From positions 62,001-126,000 of the forward strand of contig NZ_FXUF01000001.1 of NCBI RefSeq assembly GCF_900182905.1: 64,000 nt of DNA. Reading direction: 5' to 3'. Position 1 is the stretch's first letter. Each line of letters starts with the position of its first letter. Below the pieces are notes generated by a model. That model had not been told where the DNA came from, made no database searches, and was given only the letters and a program-made list of their open reading frames with translations. Positions 24,088 to 33,810 of this stretch are shown here, piece after piece. The position numbers were made by a program, and so were the translations under genes. Origin of the DNA: Anoxynatronum buryatiense. Lineage in GTDB: Bacteria > Bacillota > Clostridia > Peptostreptococcales > Tindalliaceae.

Positions 24088-24939
24088 TCAAAAATCCAGT
24101 ATTTGCTTCCATTTTTCACATATTAATTTAAAACTAATGCCTGCATTTGCCGAACTAGAACTTGGCAAAGATACATATTTTATTTTTCTACTTCTTTCAA
24201 AAAATCTATCATACAGCTTTTCAGACTCTAATCCATTAAACACAATTGTTTTTAAATGCTTATGCCCTGCAATAAAGCTCCCAATATCGTTAGGTTCTTG
24301 AACTTCCATATCTCTATCCAAACTTCCTTTTCTTATGGCTGTATGGGCAACATCCCAAACTCCAATATTCGTTTTGAGGAGAAGCATCTTTTTATCCTGA
24401 TATGTCTCTGGCAGATCATTTTTTGTAATAGCAGCTATTATTTTCCAAAATCTATTCCTGGGGTTTTTATAATACTCACCATACTCTAACGATTTATCTC
24501 CAGGCATAGTGCCTAGTATCAGTGTGATTATATTTTGATCCTCAATAGGAGCGAATGAGGTTTTGATGTTTATCTGTGAAGAGTTGGATCTGACTGTACC
24601 ACTTGCCTTCGTTTCTAATGATTTGGATATTTCCGATTTGGTCTCAAGAACAAATGTTTCGATAGGTGTTACGCCGCTCCAGGTTATTCTGATTGGTGAT
24701 TCAAGTTCATCTACCCTAAAGCTGATGCTGTTTCGGTGTGCGACATCTGAGCCTTTGAACTTGTATGACTTCTGGAAAGGTTTCGCTTCATGGTCAATGT
24801 TTACAATCAAGGTGTTGTTCGTAGATACTTTCCTAGTGTCGATCTTATAGCTCTTCGATGTTTCCAGTCTTGTCGATGGTCTGATGGTTCGATTCCTTAC
24901 TACTTCAACAGTATCAAAGTGTGCAGATTTTTGTGCCAT
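24088..24939 (-). CDS. UDG-superfamily DNA glycosylase (deoxyinosine glycosylase-like) with extra N-terminal domain
   Basis: A 283-residue protein. The C-terminal half, from about residue 136, has the glycosylase pattern LILGTMPGDKSLEYGEYY, NPRNRFWKII and LLLKTNIGVWDV, closing with SLPSSSSANAG, which is the layout of DNA-deoxyinosine (hypoxanthine/uracil/xanthine) glycosylases that start base-excision repair. The N-terminal 135 residues have no domain I recognise. The ATG at 24939 is chosen because AAAGGAG lies nine bases ahead; a TTG eight codons earlier lacks one. It follows the GIY-YIG gene by about 33 bases and is probably co-transcribed. Stand-alone enzymes are about 160 residues, so the extension is unusual. 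Confidence 0.8.
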   Translation of the reverse strand: MAQKSAHFDTVEVVRNRTIRPSTRLETSKSYKIDTRKVSTNNTLIVNIDHEAKPFQKSYKFKGSDVAHRNSISFRVDELESPIRITWSGVTPIETFVLETKSEISKSLETKASGTVRSNSSQINIKTSFAPIEDQNIITLILGTMPGDKSLEYGEYYKNPRNRFWKIIAAITKNDLPETYQDKKMLLLKTNIGVWDVAHTAIRKGSLDRDMEVQEPNDIGSFIAGHKHLKTIVFNGLESEKLYDRFFERSRKIKYVSLPSSSSANAGISFKLICEKWKQILDF

Positions 24940-24972
24940 CTCAGCCAACTCCTTTGCTTTCAAAGCACCGAT

Positions 24973-25881
24973 TCATATTTGCGAAGATTGCTCGCTCTCA
25001 TCTTCACCCTCAAGCTCTTTCAATGTCTTGCCGTTCTCAGTGGCCCACATGGTTAAACCATTGGCACTGCTATAGGTAACAAAGCCCGCAGCTGCCGAAG
25101 GGCTGCCAAAAAGAGTGTCTTCCAGCAGCATGCCCTCGCTGCTCACTCGCTCTGCATGCTGTTTTCTTAATCGGCTGATGGTCTCCGGACAACTCTTTGT
25201 GGGTACAGCTGACACCGTGGAACCCTTAAACACCACAAACCCTTCATTGGTACGGCGGCCAATGGCATTGGCTTTGGTGGTTGACAGGTAGAGTTTTGGT
25301 TCTTTGTCGATGGTTGGAGGGTCTATGACGGGAGTGGGCGAACTGCCAACCAAAGGCTCAAAGACTTTGTGCCCAAAAGTGCCCATGATGATTTTGGCGT
25401 AATCAACAAACTCCTCCATTTCACTTTCTTTTTCTTCGGTGATATTGCCAAGGGTAGGGTCATTACCATTTTTAACCAGGTAGCGCTTGGCCTCTGTGGC
25501 CAACTTGCAGAAACGATTCTCCAGGTAACTGATCTCCGTTGGCCCGAAGGAATTATTGGAGGTGGTGAAGACTACCGCCTCTGTCCAGTAATCCTTCTCA
25601 GGGTTGCGTTTATGCTCCTGCAAACGGTACAAAATGCCTTCCCCGTTTTTTCTGGCCCCTGCCTGGCCAATGTACACCACATTATCACCAGTCTGGTCGG
25701 AGATGCCAAAGAGAAAATAGACACCGCTCTGCTTAAGGTCGTGCCGTTCTTTACAATTGTCGATTTCGGTACGGGGTATTTTGTAGGCCACCCCTGTCCA
25801 ATTGGCCAGGGTGCATTTAATACGGCCATTGGCGGTGCCGTCCATTAAGTATAGGTTGATGCTTTTTCCTCTTGTGGGCAT
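24973..25881 (-). CDS. GIY-YIG nuclease with DUF4357 domain
   Basis: A 302-residue protein. The GIY-YIG core is at residues about 51-140: SGVYFLFGI, VVYIGQAG, the arginine in LYRLQEHKR and the catalytic-type Glu in FGPTEISYLENRF. A proline-rich linker follows, then a C-terminal DUF4357 domain (FVVFKGSTVS, SPSAAAGFVTYSSANGL, WATENGKTL). Such proteins are stand-alone putative DNA endonucleases often found in defence or restriction neighbourhoods; substrate unknown. AAGGAGGCCTGAAA precedes the ATG. The DUF4357 domain probably binds DNA. Confidence 0.88.
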   Translation of the reverse strand: MPTRGKSINLYLMDGTANGRIKCTLANWTGVAYKIPRTEIDNCKERHDLKQSGVYFLFGISDQTGDNVVYIGQAGARKNGEGILYRLQEHKRNPEKDYWTEAVVFTTSNNSFGPTEISYLENRFCKLATEAKRYLVKNGNDPTLGNITEEKESEMEEFVDYAKIIMGTFGHKVFEPLVGSSPTPVIDPPTIDKEPKLYLSTTKANAIGRRTNEGFVVFKGSTVSAVPTKSCPETISRLRKQHAERVSSEGMLLEDTLFGSPSAAAGFVTYSSANGLTMWATENGKTLKELEGEDESEQSSQI

Positions 25882-26021
25882 TTTCAGGCCTCCTTATTTC
25901 ACCCTACAGATCTTGTTTGTTGTTTTTCCATTAATAGGTGTCGTCTGAGCTGGTCAGTCAGCACCATCAGCATATTCACATTATTACGTTATCTAATAAC
26001 TGGAAAGAGGCTCTTATTCAA

Positions 26022-26843
26022 TTAATAGTTTAGTGCTTTCTCTATCCTTCTGTTTATTTCATTTCTAATACCATCAATTTGACTAAAAGTATGCTGATGT
26101 TTTGAAATATAATAAGCCCATTCATCCGATCTATCAATCCTGGAAAGCTTCTTAAAGATAACATCAATGTTATTAGTGAAATCTCTTTGTGATACCTTGC
26201 TGATTATTTCTAACATTTCATTCCGAGAAGATTTAATAACCAATCTGTACTCAGTCTCAAGTTCCAAATCAAAACATTTCTTCACTGCATCAATAAACAT
26301 ATCAAGGTACTCAATTGGAACGTCCTCTATTTCCGCAGCTTCAGTGTACTCATCAGCTTGTATTTGAACAGTAATCTTGATATCATCATATAGATTTTTC
26401 ATTATGTAGCTTTGCATGAAGTGATGAAATCCATTGACTTCATCGCAATAATATAAGCTTTGTTTTATTTGCATAAGTTTTCGTTTTGTCCGTGAATCGA
26501 CCATATCCCAGCCAGGATCCTTCTCAATATCAAATAAAGATTCTCGTAGTTTTGTTAGTCTTGAAACAACTAAGCTGGATTCAATCTTTCTGTATATTGG
26601 CAAGTGATTAAGAAACATCTCATCTTTCCGCTCTTCATCCCTCTTCTTTTGATCAAATCTCATAACCTCATACACACCAATAACACCAATAATAGCGCCA
26701 AAATAACTGGCAAAAAAACCAATCCAATCATTATTCCTATAAAAACTAAATGGTAGGTTAATCTCCATCAAACCCGCTACAACAATTGGTATTGCAATAA
26801 ATATGACTAGTATTAACTTATACCTCAATGAAATTTTTTTCAT
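26022..26843 (-). CDS. Membrane-anchored protein with helical cytosolic domain, unknown
   Basis: A 273-residue protein with two N-terminal membrane helices (about 9-27 and 39-59) and then a long, charged, mostly helical domain without recognised motifs. It lies 47 bases after the PIN-like gene in the same direction, with GGGGTGATGCA before its ATG, so it may be the last member of the restriction/helicase transcription unit. No catalytic signature is visible; it could be a membrane sensor or effector, but that is speculation from topology. Confidence 0.6.
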   Translation of the reverse strand: MKKISLRYKLILVIFIAIPIVVAGLMEINLPFSFYRNNDWIGFFASYFGAIIGVIGVYEVMRFDQKKRDEERKDEMFLNHLPIYRKIESSLVVSRLTKLRESLFDIEKDPGWDMVDSRTKRKLMQIKQSLYYCDEVNGFHHFMQSYIMKNLYDDIKITVQIQADEYTEAAEIEDVPIEYLDMFIDAVKKCFDLELETEYRLVIKSSRNEMLEIISKVSQRDFTNNIDVIFKKLSRIDRSDEWAYYISKHQHTFSQIDGIRNEINRRIEKALNY

Positions 26844-26890
26844 TGCATCACCCCATTGTGCACCAGTCTCATCGGAATATTATCCATGAT

Positions 26891-28798
26891 TCAATTTTCC
26901 GACTGGATTGTAGCGTCAACCTGATCGATTCTTTTGTCAATGTCATCCAGTTCCTTCTTTTTCAGTATTTCTTGTATGAACATACTTCCAATAGCAGCGA
27001 TTAAGGCGAATATAACCTTAGCTACGGTATTATCGAAAATGTTTTGGAATATGGTAAATAGAGCGATCACAACCACGGCGCCCCACTTTCTTTTTTTGTA
27101 TTTTTTCTCAATACGCGTTCTTTCATCATCCTTAAATTTCTCAATGTTGTTAAGCACCTTAGAATAATGCTTCTCAACTTCATTCTTAGATTGTCTCTCC
27201 TGATCCAGTTTTTCGTTATATTTTTTCTCCTCTTCTTGCCTCACCGCTTCCTTTTCCTTTGCGATCTTTGCTTCCTCATACCTCATTACTTCTTCGATGC
27301 TAATTGATGAGACCGAATCATCCAGCTCTTTTTTAAGCAGATATCTCCGCGAACGCATTTCTGAACGATACATCATATAATCAATTTCTTTGATCTCACC
27401 CGCTTTATGTGCTTCATTTAGCTGCTTGATGTACGCATCCCATGTCTCATTTTTTGGTGCAACAGCCGAATAGCATCTTTCCATAATAATTGATAATGGC
27501 AGCTTCGGCTCTTTAATGCCGTTCATGAGCAATAGTTTGGTTGCCAGCGTGGTATAGTGTATGGTCGTCGGAATAGTGTAATCATCTTCATTGAGAAACG
27601 AAGTAGAAATATAAACCAGTTTCCTGTTCTTGGTAACGAATACCGCTTCACTTTCGAACAGATTACTGGGTTGCTTGTTATTTCTTAGAAGCTGGGTCAT
27701 GTTAATTGCTTTTGCGTCATGTTCTCCTCTTTCGACATTTAGATCAGTATTGTTAAACCCTTCATTAATTTGATCTGCCAGCCTTTTTTCATCGATGAAT
27801 CGCGCATGATCAGCTCTCTCGTAAAATTCCTCAGGGTATATTTCAATTCCAATCTCCTTAATTGATGCCTTAATGTTTTTAATGGCTTCAAAAATCTCGG
27901 TTTTGCTGTTCTTTTTCGATAAGAAGTGGTCCACAGTCAGTCTCATATCGCCATAAGACGGGTCTTTGTACTGCATTATGTTTTCGCAAGCAATCAAGTT
28001 GTTTCTAGCTTCTGATACGGAATGTTCATAACAATAGACTTTAGCATCGAGTGATTTGAGGGTATCGCATAGTTCACGCACAAGGTCTCTCCTAAGGTCG
28101 CCAGCATAACCAAGTGCATAAATCAACAATGGGCTGTCGAGCACGACCTTAAGTCCTTCTAACTTTTTGTCTTTATTATTCGTATAGTGAATATACTTAT
28201 ACGCAACAACGCCTTTAAGCAGTGTTTTTAACTGCTCGATTGCCTCATTGAAAGGCTCCTGTTTTTCGTACTGTTCAACAAAATAAAGACTAAACAGCAC
28301 ATCTTCCTTACTATTATCTTTCACACCATTTAGTGCTGCCAGATCCTCAGAAATCAACACATCAATATTCTTCTCTAAGTACTTCAACATTTTGTCATTG
28401 ACGCCCATGGGACTTATCTCTTCACCCATACTCTCTTTTGCGAAAATGATAACGTCTTTGCAGATCTTATCCAGGGCGTTCGTAAACTCTTCGCCTCGCT
28501 TCAAAACCTCTTGATCTTTATAGCCCTTCACCGGTTCGTAGTAGACAATCCCTTCGGCCTCAGCCTTATAAACCAGACCTTTTGCTTCCAAGCGATTCAG
28601 AATATCTTCGTAATTAGCTGCCGTAAGACTCATGTCGTACTTTGATGTGACACAGCTTTTCAAAACCTCTGTTGTGATTTTATCTGGCACTTTGTCAAAA
28701 AGACAGTATTCAACAAATGGCAACAGCGAATCAATAAAATCTAAATTCTTTTCAACGTTCTCCGCCAGCATGTAATACAACATCAATTCACTACTCAT
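26891..28798 (-). CDS. PIN-like nuclease candidate with coiled coil and C-terminal membrane hairpin
   Basis: A 635-residue protein. After a helical N-terminal region, residues about 215-420 look PIN-like: KVVLDSPLLIYALG (Asp221), CYEHSVSEA (Glu258/Glu263), ERGEHDAKAI and AVFVTKNRKLVYIS, giving the spaced acidic residues and the T-x-N/D motif of the fold. A charged coiled coil (about 500-570) follows, then two membrane helices near 577-612 and a polar tail. PIN domains cut RNA with Mg2+ or Mn2+. The gene lies 76 bases after res and shares its direction, so it probably belongs to the same unit. A membrane-tethered nuclease beside restriction genes suggests an effector. PIN assignment is by eye. 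Confidence 0.6.
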   Translation of the reverse strand: MSSELMLYYMLAENVEKNLDFIDSLLPFVEYCLFDKVPDKITTEVLKSCVTSKYDMSLTAANYEDILNRLEAKGLVYKAEAEGIVYYEPVKGYKDQEVLKRGEEFTNALDKICKDVIIFAKESMGEEISPMGVNDKMLKYLEKNIDVLISEDLAALNGVKDNSKEDVLFSLYFVEQYEKQEPFNEAIEQLKTLLKGVVAYKYIHYTNNKDKKLEGLKVVLDSPLLIYALGYAGDLRRDLVRELCDTLKSLDAKVYCYEHSVSEARNNLIACENIMQYKDPSYGDMRLTVDHFLSKKNSKTEIFEAIKNIKASIKEIGIEIYPEEFYERADHARFIDEKRLADQINEGFNNTDLNVERGEHDAKAINMTQLLRNNKQPSNLFESEAVFVTKNRKLVYISTSFLNEDDYTIPTTIHYTTLATKLLLMNGIKEPKLPLSIIMERCYSAVAPKNETWDAYIKQLNEAHKAGEIKEIDYMMYRSEMRSRRYLLKKELDDSVSSISIEEVMRYEEAKIAKEKEAVRQEEEKKYNEKLDQERQSKNEVEKHYSKVLNNIEKFKDDERTRIEKKYKKRKWGAVVVIALFTIFQNIFDNTVAKVIFALIAAIGSMFIQEILKKKELDDIDKRIDQVDATIQSEN

Positions 28799-28874
28799 GT
28801 GGACACCTCACCTTTGTAGTTTCTGTATAGCCTTCATTATAAAAGAACATAAAATCTGTATATGTCCTCAAGCA

Positions 28875-31838
28875 CTACACATCCTCAATAAAAGCCTCAA
28901 AATTATCTGCAGCCGTAAAGGCCACGTCATGGTTTATTGCCTCGAAATGCTTACGTCCACATTCTATTTTAGATCGTTCCATGGGGCGCAGTTTTTCTTC
29001 CAAAATGCTCCCTTTGGTTTCAACGACAAAGTAGAGTTTATCTGTGCCATCTTTTTCAATGAGCAGCGCCCAGTCCGGGTTGTATGATCCCAGTGGTGTG
29101 GGGATCTTAAACCAGTTTGGCAGCTTGGCGTACAGCTTCACACGGTTGTTGTTCTCAAAACTTGTGGCAAAGCTTTCTTCTACGTCACTGTCATAGACCA
29201 CATACTGGAACACTGACTTTTGGCTTGCCAGCATGTTCTTTTTCAGGTAGCCTGTCAGCTCTTCTTCTTCAAATAGCTCCTGGGCATAATAGGCGTCTTC
29301 CCCGATTTTGGTGTATTTGATGCCGTCCACAATCATGGAGCGCATTTTGGCGGTGATGATCTGGGCTGCTTGCTCCATGTACTGCTGTGGATTCTTTTTG
29401 AAAAGATGCAGGGTTTTGCTATCCACCAACAGTTTTACGATGGTTTTTCGGGTGAGGTTTGTGGCGTTTTGCAGGTAGGCAATAATGTCCGGCAGAGCTG
29501 TGTCTATCTCTTTGACGCTCACTGAACTGCGGTCTACTTCATAATCTTGCACACCACCCACATTGATTTCAAGCCGTGCTTTGGTATAAACCAATTTTGG
29601 GCTTGTGATTGACAATTCTTTTTGCATGGCACGGCAGCCTTCTTCAATCAATTCATCGGTATCAAAGTCAACAGAATAGGTGGTTTTGTATTTCACCTTG
29701 TCCCACAATGTTTTAAACTCCGGATCAAGGAACACCTGCTTGTTCAACTCCACTTTTCGCTTGTCGCTGTTGTTTTTAATGTTCAGGCTGCCACAAATCT
29801 TCTTGCTCAGGGCCATCACAGCCTCCTTCACAGGTACATAGGCTTCTGGCAAGCTGATGTCTTTTTCTTTAATGGCTTTTTTCAGGGCATCCTGCACTTT
29901 ACCGTTGCTGTCGATGTAGCCTTGTGCCTGGAAATATTTTACAATTTCTTCTGAGGCTTCTTGGCCTATATAACCCTTGGCTTTCAGTGCTTTGTCCATG
30001 GTAATGTTGGCAAAAGTATGTTTTTCAATGACCCCAAAACGAATGCCCTCTTCTGCTTCGTATTCCTTCTGCAGTGCTTCTGCAAACTGTTCATAGCTTT
30101 CATTGGCCATGACCGTCAGGGTATTGATGGAAAAACCATGTTTTCGCTGGCCCTGCTGGTCAACGCAAAGACGAAGCCCTCGACCAATCTCCTGCCGTTT
30201 TTTCACTTCACTTTTGGTGTCGTTCAAGGTACAAATCTGAAACACGTTGGGGTTATCCCACCCTTCACGCAAGGTGGAGTGGGAAAATATGAACCTGAGT
30301 TTTGTGTGAAAGGACAACAACGCTTCTTTTTTCTTCATGATCAGGTTATATGCGGTTTCATCGTCCTGGGTTTTCCCCGTGGTGTCTTTCACCCGGCCTT
30401 TTTTGTCAGCAGAAAAATACCCGTCATGTACCTCTTCTGCAGGGGTTTCCACGTCAATCTTTTCGACCAGGGTGGCGTATTTGGGTTGAAGGATCAGTTC
30501 TTTGTAGTGCTTTTCAAAGAGCTGGGCATAGATCCCTTTCTGTGGGTTCCCCTGTTCATCGTAATACCGGTAGTTGGCCACTTTGTCGATGAAGAACAGG
30601 CTGAGCACCTTGATGCCCTGCTTGTTAAGCAACAGCTCTTTGTCCAAATGCTCTTCGATGGTTTTACGGATCTGCTGCTCTTTCAGAAACAGCGCATCCA
30701 CATGGCCCACCGGCTTGTCCAACCGCAGCACCGTTTCCTGGGAGGTAAAATCAAGGAATTCATTGCCTGGCTCGCAATTGATTTCATTGACCACATAGTT
30801 TTCGTAGATCTCCCGACCTCCAGCCTTTTCCTGCAAATCATCTCCAGCGCCCACTGTGACTACTTTTCGCTTGACAGCGCCTTTGTTGTCTTGCACGTCC
30901 ATTTCAATTTTCGCTTTTATAGGCGACTTTTTATTATCCACTGACACCAGTTTAAGGTAAGCCTGGTTGTGCTGTTCCCTGGCTTCAAGGCCTGCTACTT
31001 CAATCTGCTTCACCAGCTCTAGTTCAAAACTGTCAATGGCGTCCAGCTTATAAACCAAGTGATGCTTATCCACATGGGTGGCTGAATAGCGCAGGGTGCA
31101 CAGTGGGTTTAATGATTTGATGGCTTCCTTGGCCTTGGGTGTGGTGTCCACCGACTGGGGCTCGTCAATGATAACAAAAGGGTTGGTCTCCTGAATTAAT
31201 TCAATGGGTCGCATGCCGTTCATCCGGTCATTCTCCCGATGGATGATGTTGGCCTTGTTCACCTTATCCGGGTCACTGAAGCTTTTTCGGAAGGCGTCGA
31301 TGTTAATGACCATGATTTCAATGTTGTCGCTGACAGCAAAACTTCTCACCTGTTCCAGCTTACTGCTGTCATAGATATAATAATTGTAGACCACGTTGTC
31401 ATAAAGTTCTCGAAAGTGATCATAAGTTATCTGAAGGGATTTATACACCCCTTCTTTAATGGCCAGGCTTGGCACTACGATGATGAACTTTGAAAACCCA
31501 TAGTTTTTATTTAGTTCCATCATCGTGCGCAGGTATACATAGGTTTTGCCGGTGCCTGTCTCCATTTCAACATCAAAATTATAATCAATGGCAGGAAGCC
31601 TTAATGATTGGGGTAAGCCGTTGCGCAGTTGCACCTCCTGCAGGTTTTTCAGTATCTCTTCCTCGTCTAACTCCAGACGGTTCCCCACACCATTCTGGGT
31701 ATCAAGCAGCCCCACCTGTTGTGTTTGGGTTGTGACCGTGAACACAGTGTGGTTGGGTGTCTGCCCGCGGAACAAGTCCACCACAGAAGCGACGGCTTGT
31801 TTTTGAAAATCCAGTTTTGAGTCAAATTGAAGTTTCAT
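28875..31838 (-). CDS. res: Type III restriction-modification enzyme, Res subunit
   Basis: A 987-residue SF2 helicase-nuclease. The N-terminal motor has METGTGKTYVYL (Walker A, about residues 92-103), FVIIDEPQ (motif II) and LRYSATH (motif III); the second motor lobe has FSHSTLREGWDNPNVF and QEIGRGLRL (motif VI). Near the C terminus YNPDWALLIE...YFVVETKG is a PD-(D/E)XK nuclease site. With Mod it would translocate along DNA and cut unmodified sites some 25 bases from the recognition sequence. Motif II reads DEPQ where many Res proteins have DEPH. GGAGGTGACGGAGG precedes the ATG, 13 bases after mod. Confidence 0.92.
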   Translation of the reverse strand: MKLQFDSKLDFQKQAVASVVDLFRGQTPNHTVFTVTTQTQQVGLLDTQNGVGNRLELDEEEILKNLQEVQLRNGLPQSLRLPAIDYNFDVEMETGTGKTYVYLRTMMELNKNYGFSKFIIVVPSLAIKEGVYKSLQITYDHFRELYDNVVYNYYIYDSSKLEQVRSFAVSDNIEIMVINIDAFRKSFSDPDKVNKANIIHRENDRMNGMRPIELIQETNPFVIIDEPQSVDTTPKAKEAIKSLNPLCTLRYSATHVDKHHLVYKLDAIDSFELELVKQIEVAGLEAREQHNQAYLKLVSVDNKKSPIKAKIEMDVQDNKGAVKRKVVTVGAGDDLQEKAGGREIYENYVVNEINCEPGNEFLDFTSQETVLRLDKPVGHVDALFLKEQQIRKTIEEHLDKELLLNKQGIKVLSLFFIDKVANYRYYDEQGNPQKGIYAQLFEKHYKELILQPKYATLVEKIDVETPAEEVHDGYFSADKKGRVKDTTGKTQDDETAYNLIMKKKEALLSFHTKLRFIFSHSTLREGWDNPNVFQICTLNDTKSEVKKRQEIGRGLRLCVDQQGQRKHGFSINTLTVMANESYEQFAEALQKEYEAEEGIRFGVIEKHTFANITMDKALKAKGYIGQEASEEIVKYFQAQGYIDSNGKVQDALKKAIKEKDISLPEAYVPVKEAVMALSKKICGSLNIKNNSDKRKVELNKQVFLDPEFKTLWDKVKYKTTYSVDFDTDELIEEGCRAMQKELSITSPKLVYTKARLEINVGGVQDYEVDRSSVSVKEIDTALPDIIAYLQNATNLTRKTIVKLLVDSKTLHLFKKNPQQYMEQAAQIITAKMRSMIVDGIKYTKIGEDAYYAQELFEEEELTGYLKKNMLASQKSVFQYVVYDSDVEESFATSFENNNRVKLYAKLPNWFKIPTPLGSYNPDWALLIEKDGTDKLYFVVETKGSILEEKLRPMERSKIECGRKHFEAINHDVAFTAADNFEAFIEDV

Positions 31839-31851
31839 CCTCCGTCACCTC

Positions 31852-33810
31852 CTATATTGAAATAAATTCCTCAATCCCGCCAAGGTTAAAGATTTCTTTC
31901 ACATTGGTTTTTTCGCTGTCTGAGGCAAAGCCATTGTCACGGCATACCACCCGGGCACTTTCAGGTTCCAGTTTTTTCACCAAATTAAGAATACCTTCAG
32001 CCACTTTGGTTGTGATCTGATTTCCCAGGCAAATCATCAACATGCCAAAGCCAATGGCATAGACTTTCTGACCTGCTACTTCATATTCTTCCACTGGATA
32101 GGTTAAATCAAGACCATATTTCAGCATGATCTCATACACTACATCCAGCTCATTGCGCCCTGCCACAAAGTTTTCCAGGTGATCTTCCAGGCTGGTTTGC
32201 AGGTCATCAGGGTCTGGGTTCCACCTGCGGATGTTTGAGTTGTCCAGTTTTAGCACCTTGAAGCCAATGTCCAGGTTTTCAGCAGCGTCACCATGTTCCT
32301 CTTTAATTTTTTTGCCAGCACGTCGAATACGTTCTTTACCGATTTCAGCAATATTCTTGTATCCTGCTTTGAAGGCTTCACTTTTTTCGTCGCAGGGTTC
32401 CGGCAGCTGTACCATGATAAATTTGCGATTTCCCTCGTCTTCAGCATTAAATTGCATAACTGAGTGGGCGGTTGTAGCAGAGCCAGAGAAGAAGTCCAAA
32501 ACAATCCCCTCAGAAGTTCCTGTGAACTCAATTAAAGACTTAATGATTTCTTCATCCTTAGGATTATCAAAAACCTTACCACCCATTAACGACATAAGCC
32601 TTTTTGTTGATGCGCGGCCATCTTTATAAAAGACACTGTATGGAGCTGATGTTTCCCTATCTTTTAAATATGATTTTGTACAGGGCACACTATTTTCATC
32701 TGCACCAAAATGCACTCTATCGTCATCAATTAACTCTTTCATCCTTGCATATGAACTAAACATCCAACCACGAGAAGGAATTTTAACTGGTTTTCCTGTA
32801 TTAGGATGTAGTACTTCGTACTTTGGCCCCCCACCTCCCGGCCAAGATATGTTGTCTGGGAAATATATTCCACGCTTATCAACGGATGAATAATGTGAAT
32901 GATTTTTTGCAGGATGATTTGGTGGAAGAGATTTAAACCACATTTTCAGCTCGTTCTGTATTGCATTATAGTCATGATTATATTTATTCTTGAGTTTATT
33001 GTAGACAGAGTAAATTTCATCTAGCCCTAGCTTTTTCTCCCGCCACAAAGTTGAGCTCTCAGTCAAACAACTTTTCGATTTCGAATAGCAAAGCATGTAC
33101 TCGTGCGATATTGAAACTAATTTTGAGTCATTTTTTCTGCCAGCTGCCCAGACAAATTGGCATATGAAATTCATTTCACCAAATATTTCTGCTAGTACTT
33201 TTTTCAAATTATCAACTTCATGATCATCAATACTAATAAAAATAACTCCATCATCACTCAATAAATTTCGCGCCAGCCTCAACCTGGGGTACAACATGTT
33301 CAACCAATCAGTGTGATAACGTCCGCTGGTTTCTGCATTGGTGCTCAGGTTCTTGCCTTCTCCATCTACCTGACCAGTGATTTCTTTATAGTTCTTGATG
33401 TTGTCTTTGAAATCATCCTTGTACACAAAATCGCCGCCTGTGTTATAAGGGGGATCAATGTAGATCATTTTCACTTTGCCATGGTAGCTCTTCTGAAGCA
33501 GCTTCAGCACTTCCAGGTTGTCGCCTTCTATATACAGGTTTTGGGTGGTGTCCCACTGCTCACTTTCATCTTTGCAGGGCCGCAGGGTGCCGGTGGAAGG
33601 GGTTTGGGAAATGCGCAGGGCTCTGCTCTTACCATTCCAGGTAAAATTGTAGCGTTCTGGCTTGTCTTCTGCATATTCTCCCAACAGCTGCTGCAGTTTT
33701 TCAATATCAACCTTCCCTTCCGTGGCCACTTCCGGGAACAGCTCCATCAGTTTATTGATGTTCTCCTGGGTGATGTTAGGGGTTTTTCCGTTTAGCTTGG
33801 TTTCATTCAT
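31852..33810 (-). CDS. mod: Type III DNA methyltransferase, Mod subunit
   Basis: A 652-residue beta-class N6-adenine methyltransferase. The catalytic motif IV is MIYIDPPYNTGG (about residues 115-126) and the S-adenosylmethionine motif I is IVLDFFSGSATTAHS near 430. Between them lies the target-recognition region (about 215-420), which at DNA level (roughly 32560-33260) is visibly more AT-rich than the flanks, as if exchanged. Mod alone methylates; with Res it forms the restriction complex. The start overlaps the DUF4391 stop by eight bases, GGGAGGAAAGAACC before it. Length is typical. The recognised sequence cannot be predicted. Confidence 0.93.
   Translation of the reverse strand: MNETKLNGKTPNITQENINKLMELFPEVATEGKVDIEKLQQLLGEYAEDKPERYNFTWNGKSRALRISQTPSTGTLRPCKDESEQWDTTQNLYIEGDNLEVLKLLQKSYHGKVKMIYIDPPYNTGGDFVYKDDFKDNIKNYKEITGQVDGEGKNLSTNAETSGRYHTDWLNMLYPRLRLARNLLSDDGVIFISIDDHEVDNLKKVLAEIFGEMNFICQFVWAAGRKNDSKLVSISHEYMLCYSKSKSCLTESSTLWREKKLGLDEIYSVYNKLKNKYNHDYNAIQNELKMWFKSLPPNHPAKNHSHYSSVDKRGIYFPDNISWPGGGGPKYEVLHPNTGKPVKIPSRGWMFSSYARMKELIDDDRVHFGADENSVPCTKSYLKDRETSAPYSVFYKDGRASTKRLMSLMGGKVFDNPKDEEIIKSLIEFTGTSEGIVLDFFSGSATTAHSVMQFNAEDEGNRKFIMVQLPEPCDEKSEAFKAGYKNIAEIGKERIRRAGKKIKEEHGDAAENLDIGFKVLKLDNSNIRRWNPDPDDLQTSLEDHLENFVAGRNELDVVYEIMLKYGLDLTYPVEEYEVAGQKVYAIGFGMLMICLGNQITTKVAEGILNLVKKLEPESARVVCRDNGFASDSEKTNVKEIFNLGGIEEFISI

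Noticed and set aside
29961-30944. 327-codon plus-strand frame opposite res
   Set aside because: It is fully antisense to the clear helicase frame, has no ribosome site and translates to a Phe/Leu-rich composition typical of a shadow.
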